In this document: in pieces, positions 26,104-38,168 of the stretch
Numbering within the stretch: the stretch's first letter is position 1
How the letters are laid out: each line of letters opens with the position of its first letter
Origin: Mycobacterium lacus
GTDB lineage: Bacteria; Actinomycetota; Actinomycetes; Mycobacteriales; Mycobacteriaceae
DNA: 64,000 bases
Assembly: GCF_010731535.1 (NCBI RefSeq)
Contig: NZ_AP022581.1
Location: forward strand, 434,001-498,000
Reading direction: 5' to 3'
The notes under the pieces: generated by a model
What the model was told of the DNA's origin: nothing
What the model saw: the letters and a program-made list of their open reading frames with translations, nothing else
The model's database searches: none
Position numbers and translations under genes: made by a program

Positions 26104-27526
26104 CGGCTCGCCGTTGTTGGCGTTGCTCACGTCGCTCCGCCAGCCACAGCCGCATGTTGTGGGCGATCGCACGGCCGATGATCCGCGGGGGCGGCACCAT
26201 GTACAGGCTGTCGAGCAACGAGAACCGGCGCAAAAACCATTCGGCGAGAACGGGTTCGGTCTCGGCGGCCCCGAGGAACTGGTCAAACAGCGCACCGGAT
26301 GGCCGCCACCACCACGGGACGGGCGTGGCGACGGCGTGGTGGAACGTGATGTCGCCGATGGCGTTCATCATCCACACCGGATAGGTGGTCTTGGCGGTGA
26401 GCCGATTGAGTTGGGCCGCAACGTCTTTACCGGGGTCCCTGCCGGAGGATTCCAACGCCCGGCGCAGATGACCGGCTTGCAACGACGTCATCGTCATGCC
26501 CTGCCCGAAGGTGGGGTTGAAACTGGCCACCGCGTCACCGAGGGGGACGATCCCGGCCGGGAAGCGGTTCAGTTTGTGGTAACAGCGCCATTTGCTCACC
26601 GGAAAAGCATGAAATGCCGGTTCGCCGACGGGTTCGGCATGCGCCAGCGCCGTGTTGAAGCGGTCCGGCAGTAGCTTGCCGGCAAGCGCGAGCATTTCGG
26701 GAAAGGTCCGCGGCGGTTTGGCATTGGCCACCCCGAAGGTGGTCAGTACCCAGGTGCCGTCCTCGTAGCCCAGCATGCCCAGACCCAGCGATTGGTCGTG
26801 GGACGCGCCGGCGACCACCACCTTCTCCGCAAGCAAGCCTTCCGGGATGCGGAACTGTTGGGTGGCGTAGTGGATGCCGATGTCGACCGTCGCCTCCGGC
26901 GCGCGCTGGTAGCCCCACTGTTCCAACCACCCCGGCAGCCGAGTGCCGCGGCCGGCCGCGTCGACGACAAGGTCGGCGGCGACAAATTCTGGGCATTCTG
27001 GGAATTCGGGCTGTCCGCCTTCCCGGTCGGCGGGATCCAGCAGCACGCCGGTCACCCGCTGTCGCGCCGGCTCGAACCGTGGCTCGGCGACGGCGCGCCG
27101 CGCGATGTCGACGTTGTCGATGTCGAGGACTCGCCGCCGGATCTGCCATTCCAGGTGGGGCCGGCTGGGAACATAGGCGGTGAATTCGTCGCGCAGAGTA
27201 TGCCCCGTCCCGAGGACATGGCCCGCCGCGCCCAGGTAGATGCAGTCCGGCCGGTTTTCCAGCATGGGCACGCCGGCCGCCACCATGTCCTTCAGCAGAC
27301 CGGGGAACAGGCTCTCGAACTCGTTTGCCCCGCGGGCCATCAGCATGTGCAGATGACGGTCCTGTGGGACGGTGGCCCGGTTGGCCGGTGCGCTCGGCAG
27401 GTCGTCGCGCTCGAATACCGTCACCCGCGAATAGAAATCCGAGAGGACCCGCGCGGCGCATAGCCCCGCGATGCTCCCCCCGATGACTACGGCGTGGCGC
27501 CTCGTGTCTTCCTCTAGCCCGCGCAT
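26081..27526 (-). CDS. FAD-dependent oxidoreductase (Rv3254 type)
   Basis: Flavoprotein of 481 residues with an N-terminal FAD fold (VVIGGSIAGLCAARVLSD, residues 13-30), the FERDD turn, and PLGDAVASFNPTFGQGM (about 345-360), which binds the FAD phosphates as in aromatic hydroxylases, squalene epoxidases and geranylgeranyl reductases. Several tryptophan-rich segments near the end may contact a hydrophobic substrate. The substrate is unknown. Divergent from the transporter gene with a 56-bp gap. Confidence 0.85.
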   Translation of the reverse strand: MRGLEEDTRRHAVVIGGSIAGLCAARVLSDFYSRVTVFERDDLPSAPANRATVPQDRHLHMLMARGANEFESLFPGLLKDMVAAGVPMLENRPDCIYLGAAGHVLGTGHTLRDEFTAYVPSRPHLEWQIRRRVLDIDNVDIARRAVAEPRFEPARQRVTGVLLDPADREGGQPEFPECPEFVAADLVVDAAGRGTRLPGWLEQWGYQRAPEATVDIGIHYATQQFRIPEGLLAEKVVVAGASHDQSLGLGMLGYEDGTWVLTTFGVANAKPPRTFPEMLALAGKLLPDRFNTALAHAEPVGEPAFHAFPVSKWRCYHKLNRFPAGIVPLGDAVASFNPTFGQGMTMTSLQAGHLRRALESSGRDPGKDVAAQLNRLTAKTTYPVWMMNAIGDITFHHAVATPVPWWWRPSGALFDQFLGAAETEPVLAEWFLRRFSLLDSLYMVPPPRIIGRAIAHNMRLWLAERREQRQQRRAVTSPRSP

Positions 27527-27582
27527 CTTCGCGAGAGTACTCGGTACTGTGCGGTCACAAGCGGTGAGAAAGGACCTGGGGG

Positions 27583-29076
27583 ATGGCTGGTCGATGGCGC
27601 ACGAAGTCGGTCGAACAGTCGATCGCCGACACCGACGAGCCGAGCACCCGGCTGCGCAAGGACCTCACCTGGTGGGACCTGGTCGTGTTCGGGGTGTCGG
27701 TGGTGATCGGCGCCGGAATTTTCACGGTCACCGCATCGACCGCCGGCGACATCACCGGCCCGGCCATCTGGATATCGTTCTTGATCGCGGCGGCCACCTG
27801 CGCGCTGGCGGCGCTGTGCTATGCCGAATTCGCCTCGACCCTGCCGGTGGCGGGCAGCGCGTACACCTTCTCCTATGCCACCTTCGGCGAATTCATGGCC
27901 TGGGTGATCGGCTGGAATCTGCTGCTGGAGTTGGCGATCGGCGCGGCCGTGGTTTCCAAGGGCTGGTCCAGTTATCTGGGCACGGTGTTCGGATTCGCAG
28001 GTGGCACAGTCGATCTCGGCCGGCTCAGTCTTGACTGGGGCGCGCTGCTGATCGTCACCGTGGTCGCGACCCTGTGTGCGCTGGGCACCAAGCTGTCGTC
28101 GAGATTCTCCGCGGTGGTCACCGCCATCAAGGTGTCGGTGGTCGTCCTGGTCGTCATCGTCGGCGCCTTCTACATCAATGTCGCCAACTACTCGCCGTTC
28201 ATTCCCAAGCCCGAAGCCGGACACGACGCACGCGGGATTGACCAGTCGGTGTTGTCGCTGCTGACCGGCGCTCCCGGCAGTCATTACGGCTTCTACGGCG
28301 TGTTAGCGGGGGCATCGATCGTCTTCTTTGCGTTCATTGGGTTCGACATCGTGGCGACCATGGCCGAGGAGACCAAGCGCCCGCAGCGTGACGTCCCCCG
28401 GGGAATCCTGGCGTCGTTGGGGGTCGTCACCTTGCTCTATGTCGCGGTCTCGGTCGTGCTGTCCGGCATGGTGTCCTACACCCAGCTCAAGAGCGTCCCG
28501 GGCAGCAATACGCACGCGAACCTGGCCACCGCTTTCAAGGCGCACGGGCTGCACTGGGCCAGTGGCGTCATCTCCGTCGGCGCGCTGGCCGGGCTGACCA
28601 CCGTGGTGATGGTGCTGATCCTCGGGCAGTGCCGGGTGTTGTTCGCCATGGCCCGAGACGGGCTGTTGCCGCAGCAGCTGGCCAAGACCGGTTCACGCGG
28701 CACCCCCGTCCGAATCACCGTCCTGGTCGCGCTGCTGGTGGCCACGACGGCGTCCGCGTTCCCCATCGCCAAGCTCGAAGAGATGGTCAACGTCGGCACG
28801 CTGTTCGCGTTCGTTCTGGTCTCCGCGGGTGTGATCGTCCTGCGTAGGACCCGGCCGGACCTGCAACGTGGGTTCCGGGCGCCTTGGGTGCCGTTGCTTC
28901 CGATTGCCTCGGTGGGCGCGTGCCTGTGGCTGATGGTGAACCTCACCGCCTTGACCTGGGTCCGGTTCGGCGTCTGGCTGCTGGCGGGAGTCGCGATCTA
29001 TGTCTTCTATGGCCGCCGCCATTCCGTGCAGGGTCGTCGGGAGGCCGAAGACGCCGAGGCGGAGATCGCCACCTAG
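27583..29076 (+). CDS. Cationic amino-acid transporter, APC family
   Basis: Membrane protein of 497 residues with about 12 helices. The first helix region GVSVVIGAGIFTVTA carries the GAGIF substrate motif of APC permeases, and FFAFIGFDIVATMAEETKRPQRDVPRGI is typical of the cationic amino-acid transporter branch. It resembles Rv3253c. Probably imports basic amino acids; specificity is not shown by the sequence. It precedes the alkane operon but is separated by a regulatory spacer. Confidence 0.9.
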   Translation: MAGRWRTKSVEQSIADTDEPSTRLRKDLTWWDLVVFGVSVVIGAGIFTVTASTAGDITGPAIWISFLIAAATCALAALCYAEFASTLPVAGSAYTFSYATFGEFMAWVIGWNLLLELAIGAAVVSKGWSSYLGTVFGFAGGTVDLGRLSLDWGALLIVTVVATLCALGTKLSSRFSAVVTAIKVSVVVLVVIVGAFYINVANYSPFIPKPEAGHDARGIDQSVLSLLTGAPGSHYGFYGVLAGASIVFFAFIGFDIVATMAEETKRPQRDVPRGILASLGVVTLLYVAVSVVLSGMVSYTQLKSVPGSNTHANLATAFKAHGLHWASGVISVGALAGLTTVVMVLILGQCRVLFAMARDGLLPQQLAKTGSRGTPVRITVLVALLVATTASAFPIAKLEEMVNVGTLFAFVLVSAGVIVLRRTRPDLQRGFRAPWVPLLPIASVGACLWLMVNLTALTWVRFGVWLLAGVAIYVFYGRRHSVQGRREAEDAEAEIAT

Positions 29077-29108
29077 TTCGCCAAACGTCTTTTACAAAAG
29101 AGCCTTAA

Positions 29109-29120
29109 ATGTCTAGACAT
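29109..29120 (+). promoter_or_regulatory. Palindrome ATGTCTAGACAT upstream of alkB
   Basis: A perfect 12-bp palindrome in an AT-rich spacer, 63-74 bp before the alkB ATG. The operon ends with a TetR-family gene (30829-31464), and such regulators commonly repress their own operon from a palindrome at the promoter. Binding is inferred. Confidence 0.5.
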
Positions 29121-29182
29121 GAGACGCAAAGTGTCGTATTGTCCAAACCCAACGTGGTGTGACTCACAAGGAGGTTTGGCAT

Positions 29183-30424
29183 ATGACCACCCAGCTCGGA
29201 CGCGAACTCGCCCGGGAAGCTCCGACCGAGTGGCGGGACAAGAAGCGCTACCTGTGGCTGATGGGACTGATCGCCCCGACGGCGTTGTTGGTGATGCTGC
29301 CGGCCGTCTGGGGGCTCAACCAACTCGGCTGGCACGTCGCCGCGCAGGTCCCCTTGTGGATCGGGCCGATCCTGCTCTACATCCTGTTGCCGCTGCTCGA
29401 CCTGCGCTTCGGGCCCGACGGGCAGAACCCGCCCGACGAGGTCATGGAGCGGCTGGAGAACGACAAGTACTACCGCTACTGCACCTACCTCTACATCCCG
29501 TTTCAGTACCTCAGCGTGGTGCTGGGCGCCTATCTGTTCACCGCCGCCGATCTCAGTTGGCTCGGCTTCGACGGCGCCTTGAGCTGGGTGGGGAAGCTTG
29601 GCGTGGCGTTGTCGGTCGGCGTGCTCGGCGGCGTCGGCATCAACACCGCCCACGAAATGGGCCACAAGAAGGATGCGCTGGAGCGCTGGCTGTCCAAGAT
29701 CACGCTGGCCCAGAGCTGCTACGGACACTTCTACATCGAGCACAACCGCGGTCACCACGTGCGGGTGTCCACACCGGAGGACCCGGCGTCGGCGCGGTTC
29801 GGCGAAACCTTCTGGGAGTTCCTGCCCCGCAGCGTCATCGGCAGCCTGCGCTCGGCCGTCCGCCTCGAGGCCCAGCGGCTGCGGCGAGCGGGTGACAACC
29901 CGTGGAATCCGAAGACGTATCTGCGCAACGACGTTCTCAACGCGTGGTTGATGTCGGTGGTGCTGTGGGGTGTGCTGATCGCGGTCTTCGGCCCGGCGCT
30001 GATCCCGTTCGTGATCATCCAGGCGGTCTTTGGCTGCTGCCTGCTGCTGGAGGCGGTCAACTACCTCGAGCACTACGGGCTATTGCGGCAGAAGAATGCC
30101 AACGGCCGCTACGAGCGCTGCGCGCCGGTGCACAGCTGGAACTCCGACCACATCGTGACCAACCTCTTCCTGTACCACCTGCAGCGGCACAGCGATCACC
30201 ACGCCAACCCCACCCGTCGTTACCAGACCCTGCGCAGCATGGCCGGCGCGCCCAACCTGCCCAGCGGATACGCGTCGATGATCTCGCTGACCTACTTCCC
30301 GCCGCTGTGGCGCAAGGTGATGGACCACCGGGTGCTCGAGCATTACGACGGCGATATCACCAGGGTTAACCTGCAGCCCCGGCTGCGGGAGAAGCTGCTG
30401 GCCCGCCATGGAGTCGGGCAATGA
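29183..30424 (+). CDS. alkB: Alkane 1-monooxygenase AlkB
   Basis: Non-haem di-iron membrane hydroxylase, 413 residues, oxidising medium- or long-chain alkanes to 1-alkanols with electrons from rubredoxin. Four to six helices are seen; the histidine boxes HEMGHKK (about 157), EHNRGHH (about 190), LQRHSDHH and the NYLEHYGL motif are all intact. ATG 29183 has an ideal AAGGAGG eight bases upstream, better than the in-frame ATG 24 bp earlier. The stop overlaps the rubA ATG (ATGA). Confidence 0.96.
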   Translation: MTTQLGRELAREAPTEWRDKKRYLWLMGLIAPTALLVMLPAVWGLNQLGWHVAAQVPLWIGPILLYILLPLLDLRFGPDGQNPPDEVMERLENDKYYRYCTYLYIPFQYLSVVLGAYLFTAADLSWLGFDGALSWVGKLGVALSVGVLGGVGINTAHEMGHKKDALERWLSKITLAQSCYGHFYIEHNRGHHVRVSTPEDPASARFGETFWEFLPRSVIGSLRSAVRLEAQRLRRAGDNPWNPKTYLRNDVLNAWLMSVVLWGVLIAVFGPALIPFVIIQAVFGCCLLLEAVNYLEHYGLLRQKNANGRYERCAPVHSWNSDHIVTNLFLYHLQRHSDHHANPTRRYQTLRSMAGAPNLPSGYASMISLTYFPPLWRKVMDHRVLEHYDGDITRVNLQPRLREKLLARHGVGQ

Positions 30425-30657
30425 TGGCTGCCTACCAGTGTCCCGTCTGCGACTACGTCTACGACGAGGCCAAAGGTGATGCCAGGGAAGGCTTCCCGGC
30501 CGGAACGGCGTGGGATCAGATTCCCGATGACTGGTGCTGTCCGGACTGCGCTGTCCGCGAGAAGGTCGATTTCGAACAGATAGCGTCCGGCGACGACGCA
30601 GCCGCGCAAGCGGCTGACGAGGAGCTGGACAAATGGGAAAGGGCAACAAATGAGTGA
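30421..30657 (+). CDS. rubA: Rubredoxin RubA
   Basis: One-iron electron carrier for AlkB, 78 residues. The iron ligands are the two pairs CPVC and CPDC, with the usual YDEA and WDQIPDDW segments. It carries a C-terminal acidic extension of about 24 residues ([16 protein letters not shown]) that ordinary 55-residue rubredoxins lack. Overlaps alkB at the start and rubB by 8 bp at the end. Confidence 0.95.
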   Translation: MMAAYQCPVCDYVYDEAKGDAREGFPAGTAWDQIPDDWCCPDCAVREKVDFEQIASGDDAAAQAADEELDKWERATNE

Positions 30658-30832
30658 CTACAAATTGTTTCAGTGCGTCCAGTGCGGGTTCGAGTACGAC
30701 GAGGCGCTGGGCTGGCCGGAAGACGGCATCGCGCCGGGCACCCGTTGGGATGACATACCCGATGACTGGAGCTGCCCGGACTGCGGTGCGGCCAAGTCGG
30801 ACTTCGTGATGGTGGAGGTGGCTCGCCCGTGA
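30650..30832 (+). CDS. rubB: Rubredoxin RubB
   Basis: Second rubredoxin, 60 residues, with CVQC and CPDC iron pairs and the typical [20 protein letters not shown] core. In alkane systems the two rubredoxins can differ in their ability to serve the hydroxylase; this one is of the standard length. The stop overlaps the regulator's GTG (GTGA). Confidence 0.95.
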   Translation: MSDYKLFQCVQCGFEYDEALGWPEDGIAPGTRWDDIPDDWSCPDCGAAKSDFVMVEVARP

Positions 30833-31464
30833 CCGCACCAAATACTATTGTCGCGCCTGTGAAGCGGATTCCTTACGCCGAGGCGTCACGAGTCCTGCTG
30901 CGTGATTCGGTGTTGGACGCGATGCGGGATCTGTTGCTGACCCGCGACTGGTCCGCGATCACCCTGTCCGACGTGGCCCGGGTCGCGGGCATCAGCCGGC
31001 AGACTATCTACAACGAGTTCGGCTCGCGGCAGGGCCTGGCGCAGGGCTACGCGTTGCGCCTGGCCGACCGCCTGGTCGACACCGTCCATGAGGCCCTGGA
31101 CGCCAACGTCGGCAACATCTACGAATCGTTCCTGCAAGGCTTTCGGAGATTCTTCGCGGAGTCGGCGGCGGATCCGTTGGTGATCTCGCTGCTGACCGGA
31201 GTCGCCAAACCCGACCTACTGCAGCTCATTACCACCGATAGTGCGCCCATCATCAACCGCGCGGCCGGAAGGCTGGCAACGGCATTCACCGATACCTGGG
31301 TCGCTGCCAGCGATGACGACGCCGGCATACTGGCGCGAGCCATCGTGCGGCTGGCGTTGAGCTACGTATCCATGCCGCCCGAGGCCGACCACGATGTGGC
31401 GGCCGACCTGGCGCGGTTGATGACGCCGTTCGCGGAGCGGCACGGTGTGATCAACGTCCCCTGA
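30829..31464 (+). CDS. TetR-family regulator of the alkane operon
   Basis: Repressor-type protein of 211 residues with an N-terminal helix-turn-helix ([27 protein letters not shown], about 44-68) and a helical ligand domain. It is the last gene of alkB-rubA-rubB-tetR, tied by a GTGA overlap, and resembles Rv3249c/AlkX regulators that respond to fatty acids or alkane products. The likely target is the palindrome at 29109-29120, giving autoregulation. Confidence 0.9.
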   Translation: MTAPNTIVAPVKRIPYAEASRVLLRDSVLDAMRDLLLTRDWSAITLSDVARVAGISRQTIYNEFGSRQGLAQGYALRLADRLVDTVHEALDANVGNIYESFLQGFRRFFAESAADPLVISLLTGVAKPDLLQLITTDSAPIINRAAGRLATAFTDTWVAASDDDAGILARAIVRLALSYVSMPPEADHDVAADLARLMTPFAERHGVINVP

Positions 31465-31577
31465 CCTGCGGGGCTGACGGTGAGGCGACTAAAGTGGCGC
31501 TCGAGCGTATTGAGGCGATGCAGCCCGCTCGGACCTTTAGAGCCCCCGTGAGCCCCGTAGTAAGGATGAAACACGCC

Positions 31578-33065
<1,488 letters not shown>

Positions 33066-33089
33066 GGCCCTCTCCCTCCACTCCCTCCA

Positions 33090-33147
33090 CGAGCAGACGC
33101 AGAATCGCACGAAAAGGCCGTTGGCCGCGCGATTCTGCGTCTGCTCG
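33090..33147. repeat. Intergenic hairpin, GAGCAGACGC family, copy 3
   Basis: Perfect 19-bp arms (33090-33108 and 33129-33147; arm CGAGCAGACGCAGAATCGC) with a 20-bp loop, between the sahH stop and the tmk start. It could act as a terminator for sahH. Confidence 0.85.
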
Positions 33148-33171
33148 CGCCCGCACCGATAGGCTCGCGCC

Positions 33172-33813
33172 GTGCTGATCGCGATCGAGGGGGTCGACGG
33201 CGCCGGCAAGCGGACTTTGTCGGACGGGCTGGGCGGCGCATTCCGTTCGGCCGGGAAGTCGGTGGCCACGCTGGCCTTTCCCCGATACGGGCAGTCGGTG
33301 GTTGCCGACGTCGCGGCCGAGGCACTGCACGGCGCGCACGGCGACCTCGCGTCGTCGGCGTACGCGATGGCGATGCTGTTCGCGCTCGACCGCGCCGGCG
33401 CGATCGCGGAGATCGAGGGCGCCAGGCGTGACCACGACGTGGTGATCCTGGATCGCTACGTCGCCTCCAACGCGGCCTATAGTGCGGCGCGTCTGCACCA
33501 GGACGCCGCCGGCGCGGCGGTTGCCTGGGTGCACGAGATCGAATACCGCAGGCTGGGGGTGCCCGCGCCGGACTGGCAAGTGCTGCTCGCGGTGCCCGCC
33601 GAGCTCGCCGCCGAGCGCGCCCGCAGCCGGGCCGAAAGCGATCCGGGCCGGGCGCGCGATAGCTACGAACGTGACGACGAACTTCAGCGGCGCACCGGCG
33701 CGGTATACGCCGGGCTGGCCGCGGCGGGCTGGGGCGGGCGATGGCTGGTCGTCGACGCCGACGTAGATCCGGGCCGGCTCGCGGCCACTTTGGCGGGTGA
33801 CAGGCCCCTGTAA
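33172..33813 (+). CDS. tmk: Thymidylate kinase
   Basis: Phosphorylates dTMP to dTDP. Protein of 213 residues with P-loop GVDGAGK (7-13), the FPRYG segment, and DRYVASNAAY (about 93-102) of the dTMP site. GTG 33172 starts MLIAIEGVDG as in the family. Lies ahead of mtrA by 93 bp. Confidence 0.95.
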   Translation: MLIAIEGVDGAGKRTLSDGLGGAFRSAGKSVATLAFPRYGQSVVADVAAEALHGAHGDLASSAYAMAMLFALDRAGAIAEIEGARRDHDVVILDRYVASNAAYSAARLHQDAAGAAVAWVHEIEYRRLGVPAPDWQVLLAVPAELAAERARSRAESDPGRARDSYERDDELQRRTGAVYAGLAAAGWGGRWLVVDADVDPGRLAATLAGDRPL

Positions 33814-33906
33814 AGCGCCCCCGAACAGGAAATTGAGGCGTAATTGCCCCTATCAAGCAAGAAACACCCGTGTGGCGCGCCAGTTTTGTCCCGATCTGGT
33901 GACACC

Positions 33907-34593
33907 ATGGACAGCATGAGGCAAAGGATTCTCGTCGTCGATGACGACGCTTCGCTGGCGGAGATGCTGACCATCGTGCTGCGTGGGGAGGGCTTCGACA
34001 CCGCTGTCATCGGTGACGGTACGCAGGCCCTGACCGCGGTGCGCGAGCTGCGCCCCGACCTTGTGCTGCTGGACCTGATGTTGCCCGGAATGAATGGCAT
34101 CGACGTGTGCCGGGTGTTGCGCGCCGATTCCGGCGTGCCGATCGTGATGCTGACCGCCAAGACCGACACCGTGGACGTGGTGTTGGGCCTGGAGTCCGGC
34201 GCTGACGACTACATCATGAAGCCGTTCAAGCCCAAGGAGCTAGTCGCCCGGGTGCGGGCACGGCTGCGACGCAACGACGACGAACCGGCCGAGATGCTGT
34301 CGATCGCCGACGTCGACATCGACGTGCCGGCACACAAGGTCACCCGCAACGGCGAGCAGATTTCGCTGACACCGCTCGAGTTCGACCTGCTGGTCGCGTT
34401 GGCGCGCAAACCACGCCAGGTGTTTACTCGAGATGTGCTGCTCGAACAGGTGTGGGGATACCGGCACCCGGCGGATACCCGCCTGGTGAACGTGCACGTC
34501 CAGCGGCTGCGGGCCAAGGTCGAGAAAGACCCTGAGAACCCGACTGTGGTGTTGACCGTTCGAGGAGTGGGTTACAAGGCCGGACCTCCGTGA
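33907..34593 (+). CDS. mtrA: Response regulator MtrA
   Basis: OmpR-type regulator of 228 residues, identical in length to the M. tuberculosis protein. The receiver has the acidic pocket VDDD (11-14), phospho-acceptor D56 in LLDLMLPG and the lysine of IMKPFKP; the winged-helix domain occupies about 130-228 (LTPLEFDLL... VNVHVQRLRAKVE). Controls cell-division and wall-hydrolase genes and is essential in M. tuberculosis. The ATG at 33907 is chosen over an upstream in-frame start because of the MD.MRQRILVVDDD beginning. Confidence 0.97.
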   Translation: MDSMRQRILVVDDDASLAEMLTIVLRGEGFDTAVIGDGTQALTAVRELRPDLVLLDLMLPGMNGIDVCRVLRADSGVPIVMLTAKTDTVDVVLGLESGADDYIMKPFKPKELVARVRARLRRNDDEPAEMLSIADVDIDVPAHKVTRNGEQISLTPLEFDLLVALARKPRQVFTRDVLLEQVWGYRHPADTRLVNVHVQRLRAKVEKDPENPTVVLTVRGVGYKAGPP

Positions 34594-34645
34594 TCCGCGC
34601 CGGCGACGACGCAGGGCGTTGTCGCGATGCTAAGGAGTGGCGCCA

Positions 34646-36349
34646 TTGATTCGGGGCTCGCGGCGACGCACTCGGGGTCGCTGGGGGCGCTCTGGTCCCA
34701 TGACGCGCGGTATGGGCGCGTTGAGTCGAGCCGTGGGTATTGCCTGGCGCCGATCGCTGCAACTGCGAGTTGTGGCGTTGACCCTTGGACTTTCGTTGGC
34801 CGTGATCTTGGCGCTCGGTTTCGTGCTGACCAGCCAGCTCACCAATCGTGTGCTCGACGTCAAGCTCAAGGCGGCGATCGACCAGATCGAGCGGGCCCGC
34901 ACCACGGTCAGCGGGATCGTCAACGGTGAGGAAACTCGCTCGCTGGACAGCAGCCTCCAATTGGCCCGCAACACGCTGACATCGAAAACCGACCCGGCCT
35001 GGGGCGCCGGCCAAGCCGGTGCGTTCGATGCGGTGCTGATGGTGCCGGGGGATGGGCCGCGCGCCGCCTCGAGTGCCGGACCGGTCGATCAGGTGCCCAG
35101 CGCGCTGCGCGGTTTCGTCAAGGCCGGTCAGGCGGCCTACCAGTACGCGACGGTGCAGACCGAAGGCTTCTCCGGACCGGCGCTGATCGTCGGCACACCG
35201 ACGTCGTCGCGGGTGGCCAACCTCGAGCTATACCTGATATTTCCCCTGGCGAACGAGCAGGCCACGATCACGCTCGTGCGAGGCACGATGGCCACCGGGG
35301 GTCTGGTGCTGCTGGTCCTGCTGGCCGGCATCGCGCTGCTGGTGTCGCGCCAGGTGGTGGTGCCGGTCCGGTCGGCGTCGCGGATCGCCGAACGGTTCGC
35401 CGAGGGGCACTTGTCTGAGCGCATGCCGGTGCGCGGCGAAGACGACATGGCCCGGCTGGCGGTGTCGTTCAACGACATGGCCGAGAGTTTGTCGCGGCAG
35501 ATCACCCAGCTGGAGGAATTCGGCAACCTGCAGCGCCGCTTCACGTCCGACGTCAGCCACGAGCTGCGGACGCCGCTGACCACCGTGCGAATGGCCGCGG
35601 ACTTAATCTACGACCACAGTTCCGACCTCGACCCGACACTGCGGCGGTCCACCGAGTTGATGGTCAGCGAGCTGGACCGGTTCGAGACGCTGCTCAACGA
35701 CCTGCTAGAGATCTCCCGGCACGACGCCGGTGTGGCCGAGCTGTCCGTCGAGGCGGTCGACCTGCGCGCGACGGTGAACAGCGCGCTGGGCAACGTGGGT
35801 CACCTGGCCGAGGAGGCCGGCATCAAGTTGCTGGTGGACATGCCCGCCGAGGAGGTGATCGCCGAGGTCGATGCGCGCCGGGTGGAGCGGATCCTGCGCA
35901 ATCTGATTGCCAACGCCATCGACCATGCCGAGCACAAACCGGTGGACATCCGGATGGCCGCCGACGAAGACACGGTCGCGGTCACCGTCCGCGACTACGG
36001 GGTTGGGCTGCGGCCCGGCGAGGAGAAGCTGGTGTTCAGCCGGTTCTGGCGTTCGGACCCCTCGCGGGTGCGGCGGTCGGGCGGCACCGGGCTCGGGCTG
36101 GCGATCAGCATCGAGGATGCTCGCCTGCACCAGGGGCGGCTGGAGGCATGGGGCGAGCCGGGCCAGGGGGCCTGTTTCCGCCTGACGCTTCCCCTGGTTC
36201 GTGGCCACAAGGTCACCACCAGCCCGCTGCCCATGAAACCGGTCCCGCAACCCATCCCGCAGCCGATTCCGCAGCCCGCTGGCGCGGAACACAAGCCGGA
36301 ACGCAAAGAGCATCAGCGTCACCGCGAGCACGCCGAGAGGGGCTCGTAA
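34646..36349 (+). CDS. mtrB: Sensor histidine kinase MtrB
   Basis: Membrane kinase partner of MtrA, 567 residues, matching the known length exactly if started at TTG 34646, which has AAGGAG eight bases upstream. Two helices (about 40-62 and 210-235) flank an extracellular sensor; a HAMP linker follows; H305 in SHELRTPL is phosphorylated; the ATPase region has the N box [10 protein letters not shown] and GGTGLGLAI. The proline-rich tail [11 protein letters not shown] is typical of MtrB. A GTG at 34637 would add three residues. Confidence 0.95.
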   Translation: MIRGSRRRTRGRWGRSGPMTRGMGALSRAVGIAWRRSLQLRVVALTLGLSLAVILALGFVLTSQLTNRVLDVKLKAAIDQIERARTTVSGIVNGEETRSLDSSLQLARNTLTSKTDPAWGAGQAGAFDAVLMVPGDGPRAASSAGPVDQVPSALRGFVKAGQAAYQYATVQTEGFSGPALIVGTPTSSRVANLELYLIFPLANEQATITLVRGTMATGGLVLLVLLAGIALLVSRQVVVPVRSASRIAERFAEGHLSERMPVRGEDDMARLAVSFNDMAESLSRQITQLEEFGNLQRRFTSDVSHELRTPLTTVRMAADLIYDHSSDLDPTLRRSTELMVSELDRFETLLNDLLEISRHDAGVAELSVEAVDLRATVNSALGNVGHLAEEAGIKLLVDMPAEEVIAEVDARRVERILRNLIANAIDHAEHKPVDIRMAADEDTVAVTVRDYGVGLRPGEEKLVFSRFWRSDPSRVRRSGGTGLGLAISIEDARLHQGRLEAWGEPGQGACFRLTLPLVRGHKVTTSPLPMKPVPQPIPQPIPQPAGAEHKPERKEHQRHREHAERGS

Positions 36350-38103
36350 TGCGGGTCCTGGCGCTGATGTTCGTGACCGTGTTGCTCGCCGGCTGTGCGG
36401 GAGTGCCCAGCTCGTCGGCCCCGCAGGCGATCGGCACCGTCGAGCGACCGGCACCGTCGAACTTGCCCAAGCCGACCCCGGGTATGGATCCCGACGTGCT
36501 GCTGCGCGAATTCCTCAAGGCCACAGCCGATCCGGCCAATCGGCACCTGGCGGCGCGCCAATTCCTCACCCAATCGGCATCCAACTCGTGGGACGACGCC
36601 GGTAGCGCGCTGCTGATCGACCACGTTGTGTTCGTGGAAACCCGTGGCGCCGAGCGGGTTTCGGCCACGATGCGGGCAGATATCCTGGGCTCGCTGTCCG
36701 ACATGGGGGTATTCGAGACCGCCGAGGGCCAGCTGCCCGACCCGGGGCCGATCGAGTTGGTGAAAACATCCGGTGGCTGGCGCATCGATCGCCTGCCCAA
36801 CGGTGTCTTCCTGGACTGGCAGCAGTTCCAGGCGACCTACAAGCGCAACACGCTCTACTTCGCCGACCCGACCGGTAAGACCGTGGTCCCCGATCCGCGT
36901 TACGTCGCGGTGTCCGACCACGATCAGTTGGCCACGGAACTCATCTCCAAGCTGCTGGCGGGTGCACGTCCGGAGATGGCGCACGCGGTGCGCAATCTGC
37001 TGGCTCCGCCGCTGCGGCTACGCGGACCGGTCACCCGGGCCGACGGCGGCAAGAGCGGGATCGGGCGCGGTTACGGCGGTGCGCGCATCGATCTGGAGAA
37101 GCTGTCTACGACCGATCCACACAGCAGGGCATTGCTTGCCGCGCAGATCATTTGGACGCTGGCCCGAGCGGACATCAGAGGGCCGTACGTGATCAACGCC
37201 GACGGCGCGCCGCTGGACGACAGGTTTGTCGACGGGTGGACCACCTCCGATGTCGCGGCCACCGACCCGGGCGTGGCCGACGGCGCGGGGGCTGGATTGC
37301 ATGCCCTGGTGGGTGGGTCGCTGGTGTCGCTGGACGGCCAGCGCATCACCACGGTGGCCGGAGCCTTCGGGCGGATGCCGGACCAGACCGACGCCGCGCT
37401 GTCACGCAGCGGCCGGCAGGTGGCGACGGTGGTGACGTTGCGGCGTGGCGCCCCGGATGCGGCGGCGTCGTTGTGGATCGGCGACCTCGGTGGCGAGGCG
37501 GTCCAGTCCGCCGACGGGCACAGCCTGTCGCGACCCAGCTGGTCGCTGGACGATGCCGTCTGGGTGGTGGTCGACACCAACAACGTGCTGCGGGCGATTC
37601 AGGAACCGGCGTCCGGACAACCCGCTCGCATTCCGGTGGATTCCACGGCGGTGGCCAGCCGCTTCCCGGGGCCGATCACCGACTTGCAGCTGTCCCGCGA
37701 CGGGACACGTGCCGCGATGGTGATCGGAGGGCAGGTGATCCTGGCCAGTGTCGAGCAAACCCAGGCCGGCCAGTTCGCTCTGACCTACCCGCGGCGGCTG
37801 GGTTTTGGTCTGGGCTCCTCGGTGGTGTCGTTGTATTGGCGAACCGGTGACGACATCGTGGTGACCCGTACCGATGCTTCTCATCCGGTGTCGTATGTGA
37901 ACCTCGACGGGGTGAACTCCGACGCCCCGGCCCGCGGATTGCAGATTCCGCTCTTCGCGATTGCGGCCAACCCGTCGACGGTCTACGTCGCCACTCCGGA
38001 CGGGGTGCTGATGTATTCGGCGTCCGCCGCCGAAAGCCAGCAGGGCTGGTCGGGGGTAGCGGGGCTGATGGTGCCCGGGGCGGCGCCGGTGCTGCCTGGG
38101 TAA
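36349..38103 (+). CDS. lpqB: Lipoprotein LpqB, MtrB partner
   Basis: Extracytoplasmic lipoprotein of 584 residues; the lipobox LAGC places the lipidated cysteine at 16. It has a GerMN-type domain in the first half and beta-propeller-like repeats in the second. In M. smegmatis LpqB binds the MtrB sensor domain and modulates MtrA output. The ATG overlaps the mtrB stop by one base (TAATG), so the three genes form one signalling operon. Confidence 0.95.
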   Translation: MRVLALMFVTVLLAGCAGVPSSSAPQAIGTVERPAPSNLPKPTPGMDPDVLLREFLKATADPANRHLAARQFLTQSASNSWDDAGSALLIDHVVFVETRGAERVSATMRADILGSLSDMGVFETAEGQLPDPGPIELVKTSGGWRIDRLPNGVFLDWQQFQATYKRNTLYFADPTGKTVVPDPRYVAVSDHDQLATELISKLLAGARPEMAHAVRNLLAPPLRLRGPVTRADGGKSGIGRGYGGARIDLEKLSTTDPHSRALLAAQIIWTLARADIRGPYVINADGAPLDDRFVDGWTTSDVAATDPGVADGAGAGLHALVGGSLVSLDGQRITTVAGAFGRMPDQTDAALSRSGRQVATVVTLRRGAPDAAASLWIGDLGGEAVQSADGHSLSRPSWSLDDAVWVVVDTNNVLRAIQEPASGQPARIPVDSTAVASRFPGPITDLQLSRDGTRAAMVIGGQVILASVEQTQAGQFALTYPRRLGFGLGSSVVSLYWRTGDDIVVTRTDASHPVSYVNLDGVNSDAPARGLQIPLFAIAANPSTVYVATPDGVLMYSASAAESQQGWSGVAGLMVPGAAPVLPG

Positions 38104-38168
38104 GTAATCGGACCCCTCATCACGCGACAGCCGCACCGGCTACCCTCTGACTGAGGAGGCGCGTGTCG

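Noticed and set aside
31465..31577. Possible SAH riboswitch ahead of sahH
   Set aside because: The leader is only about 110 bp and I could not find the paired stems expected; no support.
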